From positions 1 to 40,882 of the forward strand of contig JAISUK010000037.1 of NCBI GenBank assembly GCA_031272075.1: a stretch of DNA of 40,882 bases, written 5' to 3'. Below the pieces are notes generated by a model that saw only the letters and a list, made by a program, of their open reading frames with translations, was not told the origin of the DNA and did not search any database. The first letter of the stretch is position 1. Every line of letters starts with the position of its first letter. Positions 33,624 through 40,882 of the stretch are shown here, in pieces. The position numbers and the translations under genes were made by a program. The stretch is from Dysgonamonadaceae bacterium (GTDB taxonomy: Bacteria; Bacteroidota; Bacteroidia; Bacteroidales; Azobacteroidaceae).

Positions 33624-35858
33624 TTATTCTTTGTTTTTTTGTTTCATATCATACATCAACCGGTCTAAAATCAAGGGGACGTCTTCTTCATGGACGCCCT
33701 GTCGAAGCAATTCCGGCAGGTCGGCATTAAACACGGCGTCGAATTTTTCCATTGAGCCGTCAAACGCCTTGACTGCCGATTGATAATACCCAAGTGCACG
33801 GTTGATATCTCCATTGACCAATTGCACATGTCCGTAATTCAAGTAATCGGACGCGTCCGGTCGGTTTGAGAGGATTTTTTCAAAGTAGTCGTTGGCCTGC
33901 TCGTATTTCCCGATGAGAAACGAGCACCAGGCAATCGGGCGCCAGGCTCGTTCGCTGTGCTTGTCGAGGTATTCTACCTTGAAATAATATTTCAATGCTT
34001 CGGCATAGTCACCCAACTCCAGGAAGCAATGCCCGATACACAATTGCACAGACAGGTTGTCGGGGTTCAGCAGCTCTGCTTTGCGGTAATAGGCCAGCGC
34101 TTCTTCCGGCTTTTTCAATATCCGGTAGCAGTAAGCGATCTTCTTGATGATCCAGGAAGAACCCGCGTTCAGCAATTCCGCATGCAGGTAGGCTTGCAGC
34201 GCCTGTTCCGTATCGCCGAGCTTCTGCAAGCAATAGCCTTTTTTCTGATAGAGCGTGCCGTCGTCGGCAATTTCATCAATCAGGTCGTCGAATACACAGA
34301 TTGCTTCGCGGTAATGATTCCGGTTGAAATAGTATTCGCCGATAATCAGTCTGCTGTCTTTGTCGGCAACAATCCGTCCGATGCTCTTCGTCTGTATCAA
34401 ATCCGGCATCTTCTCAAAAATATCTTCAAACTCCCGCTTGCGGGGATGTATCTTGAAAAAACGGTATAAGTCCTGGATATAATGTTTGGAAATAAGCGAG
34501 GATTGCTTCTCCGTTCCGGGAAGTTCTTCTTTCTGAATGTCTTTCAAGCCTTCGGATTGCTCGGCAAACTGTGCCGTCATCATCTTCCGGAATTTATCCG
34601 GCATTTGCATCGTGCTGTAAAAGAAAGAATACCGGTCGGAATTGCACAATACGTTCGATTCCTTCAGCACGCCGACAATCTGTTTCGTCTCTTCGGGAGG
34701 AAAATCCCTGAAAAACATCGGATTGGCATAGAAAGGCAGGAACCAATTGCTTATTTCGTCAAAAAATGTATACGTCTTCAGGTTGGAGAAAGAAGAATGC
34801 ATGATGTCCGCTCCTTCCATCTGCAATTCGGAAAACTCTTCCAGCATGCTCTTCAATCCCGATTGTTCAAGGATTTCTTCCCATTCCGGATTTCGGTCTT
34901 CCATGTCGGTGTCGGTCAACAGATCGTCCATCCGGATTTTCCGGTTTAGTTCTGGACTGATTCGCAACATTTCCGGAATGATCTCTTCCTTGATTTTTTT
35001 CGTAATCTGTTCCGTCTCCTTGCTCATGATAAATTGGAGCAGGATGTCGCGCACATTCACGACGAAATCTTTGCTTTCGCACAGATAGTCCAGCCGACCG
35101 GTGATCTGCGGATAAAGCCACAGCCGGGTATCATATTTACGCAAAAATAAAAGCAGTCCGACCAATGCCCGTTGGCGGACCGCTTCGTTGTCGTTTTCGT
35201 AGGAGGAGAATAAAATCAACGCCTTGCGTTCGTCGAAAGTAAACAGTAGACTCATCGTCAATGCGGAAATAATGATGCTTTTGGCCATCTCCGAGTTGAG
35301 TTCATTGTCCAGGAATTGTTCCAGCGCCAGCGCTTCTTCCGGCGTCAGCAGTTCATTCAGCCAAACAGCATGAAACAGCGCTGTGGTCAAATCATTCATT
35401 TCGCGCCATAGATCCAAAATTGCGGAATCGGTTTCGGAAAGAGCGTCGTTGAGCATGCTGGCGAGCGAGATTTTCTCCCAGGTGGTTTCGATCGCTGTCA
35501 GGCAGACGGTTAGGGATTTTTGCTGGGAGGAATGGTGCATCAGGTTCCGCTTCTTGTCGAAATACAGTCCCGCAGTATCCCTGATATGCCATTGCAGGCA
35601 AGCGGCGTCTGTCAATTGGTAGCAAGAGCGCAACAAATCTGTGTATATCAGCTGTTGGCGCGGGTCTTTCACGCCTTCCGTCAAATATTGGAGCATGTAT
35701 TTATACGTTGTTTCCAATTCGTAATGCCTTTCTGACAGTTGCCAATGCTGTAAATCGGCGATGATCGAATAGACGGAATCAAATACTTCCCGCAGTTTTT
35801 TTCGATCCAATAAAAGATAAATATGTGCTATTTCTCCCTTTATTTCCTTATTTGTCAT
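33624..35858 (-). CDS. Large TPR-repeat protein
   Basis: A 744-residue soluble protein with no signal peptide or membrane segment. The first about 480 residues are helical and leucine-rich and I do not recognise them. The C-terminal part (about 505-715) has tetratricopeptide repeats of the typical W/L-G-Y-A-P spacing (for example [20 protein letters not shown], and [20 protein letters not shown]). It probably works as a protein-interaction scaffold in the cytoplasm. The gene lies between tdk (18 bases) and a transporter (2 bases) on the same strand, so co-expression is likely. No enzymatic motif is visible. Similar proteins occur in other Bacteroidales as I recall. Confidence 0.88.
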   Translation of the reverse strand: MTNKEIKGEIAHIYLLLDRKKLREVFDSVYSIIADLQHWQLSERHYELETTYKYMLQYLTEGVKDPRQQLIYTDLLRSCYQLTDAACLQWHIRDTAGLYFDKKRNLMHHSSQQKSLTVCLTAIETTWEKISLASMLNDALSETDSAILDLWREMNDLTTALFHAVWLNELLTPEEALALEQFLDNELNSEMAKSIIISALTMSLLFTFDERKALILFSSYENDNEAVRQRALVGLLLFLRKYDTRLWLYPQITGRLDYLCESKDFVVNVRDILLQFIMSKETEQITKKIKEEIIPEMLRISPELNRKIRMDDLLTDTDMEDRNPEWEEILEQSGLKSMLEEFSELQMEGADIMHSSFSNLKTYTFFDEISNWFLPFYANPMFFRDFPPEETKQIVGVLKESNVLCNSDRYSFFYSTMQMPDKFRKMMTAQFAEQSEGLKDIQKEELPGTEKQSSLISKHYIQDLYRFFKIHPRKREFEDIFEKMPDLIQTKSIGRIVADKDSRLIIGEYYFNRNHYREAICVFDDLIDEIADDGTLYQKKGYCLQKLGDTEQALQAYLHAELLNAGSSWIIKKIAYCYRILKKPEEALAYYRKAELLNPDNLSVQLCIGHCFLELGDYAEALKYYFKVEYLDKHSERAWRPIAWCSFLIGKYEQANDYFEKILSNRPDASDYLNYGHVQLVNGDINRALGYYQSAVKAFDGSMEKFDAVFNADLPELLRQGVHEEDVPLILDRLMYDMKQKNKE

Positions 35859-35876
35859 ACATTGGTAATAATATGT

Positions 35877-36470
35877 TTAGGCCTTTTCAGGGGTGCGATA
35901 TCGATTGTAACAATTGCGACACAAGGGTTGATATTCTTCCTTTTCGCCGAGCAGCACCAGTTTGTCATTCGCCACGAGCCGGTGGGAGTAACTGGCCAGT
36001 TGGCCACATTCCACACAGATGGCATGCACTTTGGTGACGCTCTCTGCGATGGCGCATAATTCCGGCATCGGTCCGAACGGATTCCCCTTGAAATCCATAT
36101 CCAGGCCGGCCACCACCACGCGGATGCCTTGGTCGGCCAATTGATTACAGACCCTCGGAAGCCCGTTGTCGAAGAATTGCGCTTCGTCGATGCCGATAAC
36201 GTCTATCCCACTCGAAAACAGCAGGATATTCGCTGAATGTTCGACCGGCGTACAGGCGATGGAATTTTGGTCGTGCGAGACCACGCCGTCGATATCGTAA
36301 CGGACATCGATCGACGGTTTGAAGATTTCTACCGTCTGCTTAGCGAACTGTGCGCGGCGCAAGCGCCTGATCAATTCTTCCGTCTTCCCGGAAAACATCG
36401 AGCCGCAAATCACTTCTATCATTCCCCTCGAACGGGAGCGATGAACCGGATCTTCCGAAAATAAATTCAT
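35877..36470 (-). CDS. tdk: Thymidine kinase
   Basis: It phosphorylates thymidine with ATP in pyrimidine salvage. The 197-residue product has the P-loop GSMFSGKT (23-30), the DEAQFF motif, and a zinc site made by CVECGQ and CRNCYNRY. This is the type II (TK1-like) thymidine kinase. A shorter start at Met17 (GMIEVICGS) would still retain the P-loop; the longer one adds about 16 polar residues. It is 49 bases after recA on the same strand, with a small hairpin in the gap. Confidence 0.96.
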   Translation of the reverse strand: MNLFSEDPVHRSRSRGMIEVICGSMFSGKTEELIRRLRRAQFAKQTVEIFKPSIDVRYDIDGVVSHDQNSIACTPVEHSANILLFSSGIDVIGIDEAQFFDNGLPRVCNQLADQGIRVVVAGLDMDFKGNPFGPMPELCAIAESVTKVHAICVECGQLASYSHRLVANDKLVLLGEKEEYQPLCRNCYNRYRTPEKA

Positions 36471-36497
36471 ATCCCTTCTTCTACATGCTGCAAAACA

Positions 36498-36515
36498 GGA
36501 AAGTGCGCCCTTTCC
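36498..36515 (-). terminator. Small hairpin after recA
   Basis: On the minus strand GGAAAG (36515-36510) pairs with CTTTCC (36503-36498) across a 6-base loop, followed by TGTTTTG. It starts 4 bases after the recA stop. It may be a weak terminator or attenuator between recA and tdk. Confidence 0.4.
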
Positions 36516-36519
36516 CGAA

Positions 36520-37551
36520 TCATTTCTTCAGCTTCTCCATGATGAGCTTTTCGATTTCTTCCGCCAATTCGGGATTGTCTTTCATGCAATCCTTCGCGGC
36601 ATCTCGTCCCTGTCCGATTTTCACCTCATTGTAGCTGTACCACGAGCCGCTCTTCTTGATGATTCCCAGTTCTGAACCCAGGTCGACGATCTCGCCGTTT
36701 TTGGAGATGCCTTCGCCGAACATGATGTCAAATTCCGCTTTCTTGAAAGGAGGCGCCACTTTGTTCTTCACCACTTTCACGCGCGTCTGGTTGCCGATCA
36801 CGTCTTCACCTTCTTTGATGGGAGCGCCTTTGCGGATGTCCAGCCTGACGGAAGCATAGAATTTCAGGGCATTCCCGCCGGTAGTTGTTTCGGGGTTACC
36901 GAACATCATTCCGATCTTTTCCCGCAACTGGTTGATAAATACGCAGGTCGTGTTCGTCTTGCTGATGGTGGCTGTCAGTTTCCGCAGCGCTTGCGACATC
37001 AGTCGCGCTTGCAGTCCCATCTTGGATTCGCCCATTTCGCCTTCCAGCTCCGCTTTGGGCGTCAATGCCGCCACCGAGTCGATCACAATGATATCGATTG
37101 CCGAAGAACGAATCAGTTGTTCGGTAATCTCCAATGCTTGTTCGCCGGAATCGGGCTGCGAAATCCATAAATTGTCAATATCCACGCCCAGTTTCTCGGC
37201 ATAAAATCTGTCGAACGCATGTTCGGCATCGATGAATGCCGCCACGCCGCCGGCTTTCTGCGCTTCCGCAATGGCATGTATCGCCAGGGTGGTTTTCCCG
37301 GACGATTCCGGTCCGTAGATTTCGATGACACGACCGCGGGGATAGCCTCCGACGCCCAATGCCACATTCAGGGAAATGGAGCCGGTAGAAATCACACCGA
37401 CTTCTTCCACACGGTCGTCACCCATTTTCATGATCGACCCTTTCCCATAACTCTTTTCAATTTTGTCCATTGCGGCACGCAATGCTTTCATTTTTTCTGC
37501 ATTCGGCATTGCTGTTTCCTTCACTTCTGTTTCTTTTACTTTTTCACTCAT
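36520..37551 (-). CDS. recA: Recombinase RecA
   Basis: RecA forms the filament that drives homologous pairing and the SOS response. The 343-residue product has Walker A GPESSGKT (80-87), the DAEHAFD segment, Walker [13 protein letters not shown], and the L2-type loop region with [17 protein letters not shown]. The length is standard. No SOS operator can be claimed: I looked for a palindromic box in the 90 bases upstream and saw none that I trust, and no TAnnTTTG promoter is clear either. The upstream neighbour is a separate dehydrogenase gene. Confidence 0.98.
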   Translation of the reverse strand: MSEKVKETEVKETAMPNAEKMKALRAAMDKIEKSYGKGSIMKMGDDRVEEVGVISTGSISLNVALGVGGYPRGRVIEIYGPESSGKTTLAIHAIAEAQKAGGVAAFIDAEHAFDRFYAEKLGVDIDNLWISQPDSGEQALEITEQLIRSSAIDIIVIDSVAALTPKAELEGEMGESKMGLQARLMSQALRKLTATISKTNTTCVFINQLREKIGMMFGNPETTTGGNALKFYASVRLDIRKGAPIKEGEDVIGNQTRVKVVKNKVAPPFKKAEFDIMFGEGISKNGEIVDLGSELGIIKKSGSWYSYNEVKIGQGRDAAKDCMKDNPELAEEIEKLIMEKLKK

Positions 37552-37642
37552 AATTATTTAATTTATAGGGTTTGGTTGGCATGATCGCTCATCTTTATCT
37601 GTTTATGTCCGATAATTTGTACAACAATGCCTTCTTTATTCA

Positions 37643-38851
37643 TTATACCTCCAGGTCCTCGTTGATGATCTCATGCCAGGGCAATCCCTGTATGTTCAGC
37701 TGTTCCAGGAATGGATCCGGATCAAATTCTTCCACATTGAAGACGCCGGGTTTCCGCCATAGTCCTTTGACAAACATCATCGCGCCGATCATGGCCGGTA
37801 CGCCGGTAGTGTAGCTGACGCCCTGTGCGCCGGTCTCCTTGAACGCTTCCGCATGTGAACAGTTATTATATATATAATAGGTAAGCGGATTTCCGGATTT
37901 GTCCAATCCTTTCAGTCGGCATCCGATCGAAGTGTTGCCGGTATAGTTTTCTCCCAACGTTCCCGGATCAGGCAAGACGGCTTTGAGAAACTGGATCGGC
38001 ACGATCTCCACACCATTGTAGAGCACCGGATCGATACGCGCCATGCCGATATTCTGAATGACCCGCAAATGCGTCAGGTATTCCTGGCTAAAAGTCATCC
38101 AGAAACGCGCCCGTTTCAGGGTAGGGAAGTGCTTCACCAACGATTCCAGTTCTTCATGGTAAATCACATACGATTCCTTCGCGCCGATATGCGGGTAATG
38201 CAAAGGTTTGTGGATGGCATGTGGCTCGGTATAAACCCATTGCCCGTCTTCCCAATATTTCCCTTTTTGCGTGACTTCGCGGATATTGATCTCCGGATTG
38301 AAATTCGTGGCGAAGGCTTTCCCGTGGTCGCCAGCATTGCAGTCCACAATATCCAGGTATTGCAACTCTTTGAAATAATGCTTGGCGGCATAAGCCGTGA
38401 AGACGCTTGTCACGCCCGGATCGAATCCGCAACCCAGTATCGCCGTCAGTCCCGCTTCCTTAAACCGGTCGTGGTAGTCCCACTGCCATTTGTATTCAAA
38501 TTTTGCTTCTTCCGGCGGCTCATAATTGGCCGTATCCAGGTAGTTCACTCCTGCGGCGAGGCAGGCATCCATGATTGTCAGGTCCTGGTATGGAAGCGCT
38601 ACATTGATGACGATCTCCGGACGAAAGCGGTTGAACAGGCCGACCAATTCATCTACATGGTCGGCGTTCACCTGCGCCGTCTCGATTTTCCTGTTCCCAT
38701 ACCGAGTCCCGATGGCATCCGCAACGGCATTGCATTTCGCTACCGTGCGGCTTGCCAGCATAATTTCGGTAAACTGCTCCGGATTGGCGGCCACCTTATG
38801 TGCGACGACTGTACCGACTCCTCCTGCTCCTATTATTAATATTTTTGACAT
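37643..38851 (-). CDS. Saccharopine dehydrogenase family; probable carboxy(nor)spermidine dehydrogenase
   Basis: A 402-residue NAD(P)-dependent oxidoreductase. The Rossmann motif GAGGVGTVVAHK is at 8-19, and MLASRT and the conserved GCGFDPGVTSVF (about 145-156) follow. These, with the length, match carboxyspermidine/carboxynorspermidine dehydrogenases more than true lysine-pathway saccharopine enzymes. Such an enzyme condenses a diamine with aspartate semialdehyde in the alternative polyamine route used by many Bacteroidetes. The decarboxylase partner is not in this window. No neighbouring gene supports the role; assignment rests on sequence pattern alone. Confidence 0.85.
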   Translation of the reverse strand: MSKILIIGAGGVGTVVAHKVAANPEQFTEIMLASRTVAKCNAVADAIGTRYGNRKIETAQVNADHVDELVGLFNRFRPEIVINVALPYQDLTIMDACLAAGVNYLDTANYEPPEEAKFEYKWQWDYHDRFKEAGLTAILGCGFDPGVTSVFTAYAAKHYFKELQYLDIVDCNAGDHGKAFATNFNPEINIREVTQKGKYWEDGQWVYTEPHAIHKPLHYPHIGAKESYVIYHEELESLVKHFPTLKRARFWMTFSQEYLTHLRVIQNIGMARIDPVLYNGVEIVPIQFLKAVLPDPGTLGENYTGNTSIGCRLKGLDKSGNPLTYYIYNNCSHAEAFKETGAQGVSYTTGVPAMIGAMMFVKGLWRKPGVFNVEEFDPDPFLEQLNIQGLPWHEIINEDLEV

Positions 38852-38911
38852 AATACTATTAATTTAGTTGAAAGTTGAAAGTTATGTTACGAATTTTCTG
38901 ACCACTAGCCA

Positions 38912-39580
38912 CTATTTCCTAATCCAAACCTTCGTGATCTCCCCAAACACCATCTTGTGATACGCTTTGGCGTCGTTGAATCCTGAGACAACGAAATCCA
39001 CGTATTCCTGATCGTAAAAATCGTCGGGGTGAACCGTCGTCACTTCCATCAATTTACATTCCAACACCAGGCGCGCTTCTTTGAAAGTCGTGTTGCCTGA
39101 GGGCGTCAATACCCCCGTGAGGCGGCTTTCTTTCATTTTATCGGTGTCCCTGCCGGTTTTGGAACCGAAAAACAACACGTCTTCTTTATAAAGATCGTTG
39201 AAATACGACATCGTGTAGGTCTGTTCTTTCTTCATCAGTTCCAGCGTATAACGGCTTGCCCGCAGAAAACACCAGGTAGCAGGTTTGCTGAACAAAATGC
39301 CCCAGCCGCCCCAACTGGCGGTCATGGAATTATAGGACACGGAATCACCGGCAGTGATGACGGTATAATCCTGTCCTACCAGCTTAAACACATTGTCGGT
39401 GAGTTGCGTCACCTCTATCGGCTGAAATAATTCATCAAACGACTTGGACGCAACCGCTGTGTCTGCGATCGCTGCCGGATCGCCGGATGTTGCATCGTCC
39501 GTAATGGGTTGTTCCTTCTTTACGCCTGTGCATGCGGCGCAAAACAACAATCCCAACATTGCATAAAAAATCTTCTTCAT
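38912..39580 (-). CDS. Flavin-reductase-like lipoprotein
   Basis: A 222-residue protein with a lipoprotein signal (LLFCAAC, Cys17 the likely lipid site). An acidic linker and then a flavin-reductase-like (split-barrel FMN-binding) domain from about residue 50 follow. Visible family features are the TAGDSVSYNSMTASWGGWG segment and the FSKPATWCFLRASRYTLE strand. The domain is usually cytoplasmic, so the lipid anchor, placing it outside the inner membrane, is notable. Electron donor and partner are unknown. It is divergent from the SUI1-like gene, with a 179-base region containing a REP-like palindrome between. Confidence 0.8.
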   Translation of the reverse strand: MKKIFYAMLGLLFCAACTGVKKEQPITDDATSGDPAAIADTAVASKSFDELFQPIEVTQLTDNVFKLVGQDYTVITAGDSVSYNSMTASWGGWGILFSKPATWCFLRASRYTLELMKKEQTYTMSYFNDLYKEDVLFFGSKTGRDTDKMKESRLTGVLTPSGNTTFKEARLVLECKLMEVTTVHPDDFYDQEYVDFVVSGFNDAKAYHKMVFGEITKVWIRK

Positions 39581-39602
39581 AAATTCATTTTATTTGATAT
39601 GT

Positions 39603-39610
39603 CAAAAGTA
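39603..39610 (-). promoter_or_regulatory. -7 element of the flavin-reductase-like gene
   Basis: TACTTTTG on the minus strand fits TAnnTTTG, 22 bases before the start codon. No TTTG is found at -33. Confidence 0.45.
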
Positions 39611-39686
39611 TGAAAAAATTGCGGAATCTCATGCATACGATCGAAATTTTATTGATATTTTTTTTGACGATACGTGCAATCTCTGT

Positions 39687-39714
39687 GTAGAGACGGTGCA
39701 TGTGCCGTCTCTAC
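39687..39714. repeat. REP-like palindrome, copy 2 (imperfect)
   Basis: Arms GTAGAGACGGTGCA and TGTGCCGTCTCTAC differ from a perfect palindrome at two central positions, which become G-U pairs in the plus-strand transcript. It matches copy 1 (10921-10948) in all but two bases. It lies just upstream of the -7 element of the SUI1-like gene, covering the -33 region. Confidence 0.8.
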
Positions 39715-39724
39715 AAAAATAAAC

Positions 39725-39732
39725 TATCTTTG
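39725..39732 (+). promoter_or_regulatory. -7 element of the SUI1-like gene promoter
   Basis: TATCTTTG fits TAnnTTTG, 27 bases before the ATG. The place where TTTG would be expected is occupied by the palindrome at 39687-39714, so the promoter may be weakened or altered. Confidence 0.5.
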
Positions 39733-39759
39733 CACAAACATTAAACAAACAACCGAGCA

Positions 39760-40107
39760 ATGAAGAACGACAATTCGTGGAAAGACCGATTGAATATTGT
39801 CTATTCCACCAACCCCGATTTCAGTTACGACACTGGGGAGACCGAAGAGGCGGCGACGCTGGAGAAAGAGAAGCAAACGTTGCGGATACAGCTGGACAAG
39901 CGCAACCGAGGCGGAAAACAAGTCACGCTCATCACCGGTTTTATCGGTAATGAGCGTGATTTAGAACTTCTCGGCAAGCTGCTCCGGGTAAAATGTGGAG
40001 CAGGCGGGTCGGCCAAGGATGCTGAGATCATCGTTCAGGGTGACTTCCGGAAGAAAGTCCTGGAAATCCTCCTGAAAGAAGGATATCTCAAATCCCGGAT
40101 TATTTAA
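39760..40107 (+). CDS. eIF1/SUI1-like translation factor (YciH family)
   Basis: A 115-residue protein with the SUI1 domain from about residue 35: IQLDKRNRGGKQVTLITGF, then LGKLLRVKCGAGGSAKD, and VQGDFRKKVLEILLKEGY. This is the YciH type of bacterial eIF1 homologue, thought to influence start-site selection at the ribosome. The N-terminal about 30 residues are charged and variable. It is a single gene with its own promoter and ends 8 bases inside the convergent T9SS cargo gene. Confidence 0.93.
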   Translation: MKNDNSWKDRLNIVYSTNPDFSYDTGETEEAATLEKEKQTLRIQLDKRNRGGKQVTLITGFIGNERDLELLGKLLRVKCGAGGSAKDAEIIVQGDFRKKVLEILLKEGYLKSRII

Positions 40108-40882
40108 CTATAATCTTCCCGACTTCCGTTGAGCCGTCGGTGAGTTTCACCGTCACCAGGTAGACACCGGCGGTTGCCGCCAGCGGCTTACTGAAGTTGG
40201 TGCTGTTGATGTCTTGATCGGCCAGTATCCGTATTCCCTGGATGCTGGAGACCGTCACTTCACTGACGGCTACGCCGGAGGTGACATGCAGCGTCTTGTC
40301 GATCGTGAAGATGCGGGTCTTGCTGTTTGGGCTGATGCGGGTCACGCCTGTCGCCACTTTTCCTACTTTCAGCACGAAGCGGTTTTCGAGGTTGCCGTAG
40401 TGGTGGTCGAAACGGTAGGAGTTGTTGTCAAGCAAATCAAAGATTGTCCCGTCGGGATTCTGTCTGTCTATCAGCGAGAGTGATTCCACTCCCAGCGATT
40501 CGACATTGTCAAACCTCAATTCATATTTCCCTGTGTTTGTAGAGCGGATGCCCAACGGGATTTCCAATTCCCGGTCGCTTGTCGGCACATGCTGTATCGT
40601 ATTCTTCTGTTGCGATTCATCTATCGTAAAGAGCTGCGGCGCCGATTCGCTGTCGGAGAACAGTTGCAGGACGTTTTCCTGTGTTTGCGCATTGAAATCC
40701 AAGGTAATCCAGGAATTGCCATAGCTGTTTTGCGCAGAGATTTTCAGTACGCCGTCCGGCAATTCATTCGTCGTTCCGGTGGATTTCAGTTGCATGGCTC
40801 CGGTGCGCGTCACCGAATGGGTGTCCTTGAATGTCAGGTTGACTTCCGTATTCAGTGTCCCCAGCGGCCGTACAAAGAAGGC
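40100..40882 (-). CDS. Partial T9SS cargo protein, C-terminal part
   Basis: The frame is open from the window edge (40882) to a TAA at 40100, 260 visible codons plus stop, so the N-terminus lies outside. The visible part is beta-rich. The end carries a T9SS type A sorting domain: a strand near RIFTIDKTLHV, then SSIQGIRILADQDI, then AGVYLVTVKLTDGS and the basic end GKIIVK. Such proteins are exported, their end is trimmed by PorU, and they are fixed to the surface or released. The function of the main domain cannot be told from this part. Confidence 0.85.
   Translation of the reverse strand, partial: AFFVRPLGTLNTEVNLTFKDTHSVTRTGAMQLKSTGTTNELPDGVLKISAQNSYGNSWITLDFNAQTQENVLQLFSDSESAPQLFTIDESQQKNTIQHVPTSDRELEIPLGIRSTNTGKYELRFDNVESLGVESLSLIDRQNPDGTIFDLLDNNSYRFDHHYGNLENRFVLKVGKVATGVTRISPNSKTRIFTIDKTLHVTSGVAVSEVTVSSIQGIRILADQDINSTNFSKPLAATAGVYLVTVKLTDGSTEVGKIIVK

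Noticed and set aside
37552-37642. Possible SOS operator upstream of recA
   Set aside because: I saw no convincing palindromic box or promoter consensus in the 90-base gap, so none is annotated.
38069-38839. Plus-strand frame of 256 codons opposite the dehydrogenase
   Set aside because: Shadow of the dehydrogenase frame; no recognisable motif and no promoter facing it.
1-40882. CRISPR array, tRNA or rRNA genes, transposase
   Set aside because: No regularly spaced repeats of CRISPR type, no cloverleaf-like tRNA sequence, no rRNA segment and no transposase frame were found by eye.

Overview
The window is chromosomal DNA of a bacterium in the phylum Bacteroidetes, most likely order Bacteroidales. 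Three things support this. First, it carries type IX secretion (T9SS) genes: PorU, PorV, PorZ and a protein with a T9SS-type C-terminal sorting domain. Second, promoters repeatedly match the Bacteroidetes form TTTG-N18-20-TAnnTTTG, and ribosome binding sites are mostly poor. Third, several proteins have Bacteroidales-type lengths and neighbours. I cannot name genus or species. Most of the window is core genome. I see no rRNA, tRNA, CRISPR array, prophage, complete insertion sequence or defence island.

Layout, left to right. 1-548: a repeat-rich edge with an open minus-strand reading frame running off the window behind a good promoter. 549-7181 (minus): FAH-family protein, porU, porV, ispF and a nitrilase-type omega-amidase, closely packed and read towards the left. 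7182-10114: the ribosomal operon rplM-rpsI-rpsB-tsf with two structured RNA leaders and a long terminator-like inverted repeat. 10115-12224: a small lipoprotein, a gene remnant next to a REP-like palindrome, and an inhibitory-type serpin lipoprotein. 12368-16763: cardiolipin synthase, an epimerase, tadA, a small conserved protein, a YraN-type nuclease-fold protein and biotin ligase. 16754-23070: pyrH (minus), then frr, rsgA, a YitT-type membrane protein, rdgB and porZ (plus). 23099-28854 (minus): tig-clpP-clpX-recQ. 28891-31833 (plus): glycosyltransferase, methyltransferase, glycosyltransferase. 31948-39580 (minus): a probable carboxyspermidine dehydrogenase, then recA, tdk, a TPR protein and an AspT/YidE-type transporter, with a flavin-reductase-like lipoprotein at the right. 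39760-40882: an eIF1/SUI1-like protein, then the C-terminal part of a T9SS cargo protein.

How the genes work together: PorU (sortase), PorV (shuttle) and PorZ are three of the four known members of the T9SS attachment complex, and the right-edge protein is the kind of substrate they process. The glycosyltransferase/methyltransferase cluster could act on surface glycans, but that is inference. tig-clpP-clpX is a protein folding and degradation unit. The ribosomal operon, frr and rsgA serve translation.

The least ordinary features are: two near-identical REP-like palindromes, one next to a truncated gene and one in the SUI1 promoter; candidate autoregulatory RNA structures ahead of rplM and rpsB; the repeat-built reading frame at the left edge; and the serpin lipoprotein. 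I found nothing that clearly amounts to an undescribed multi-gene system.
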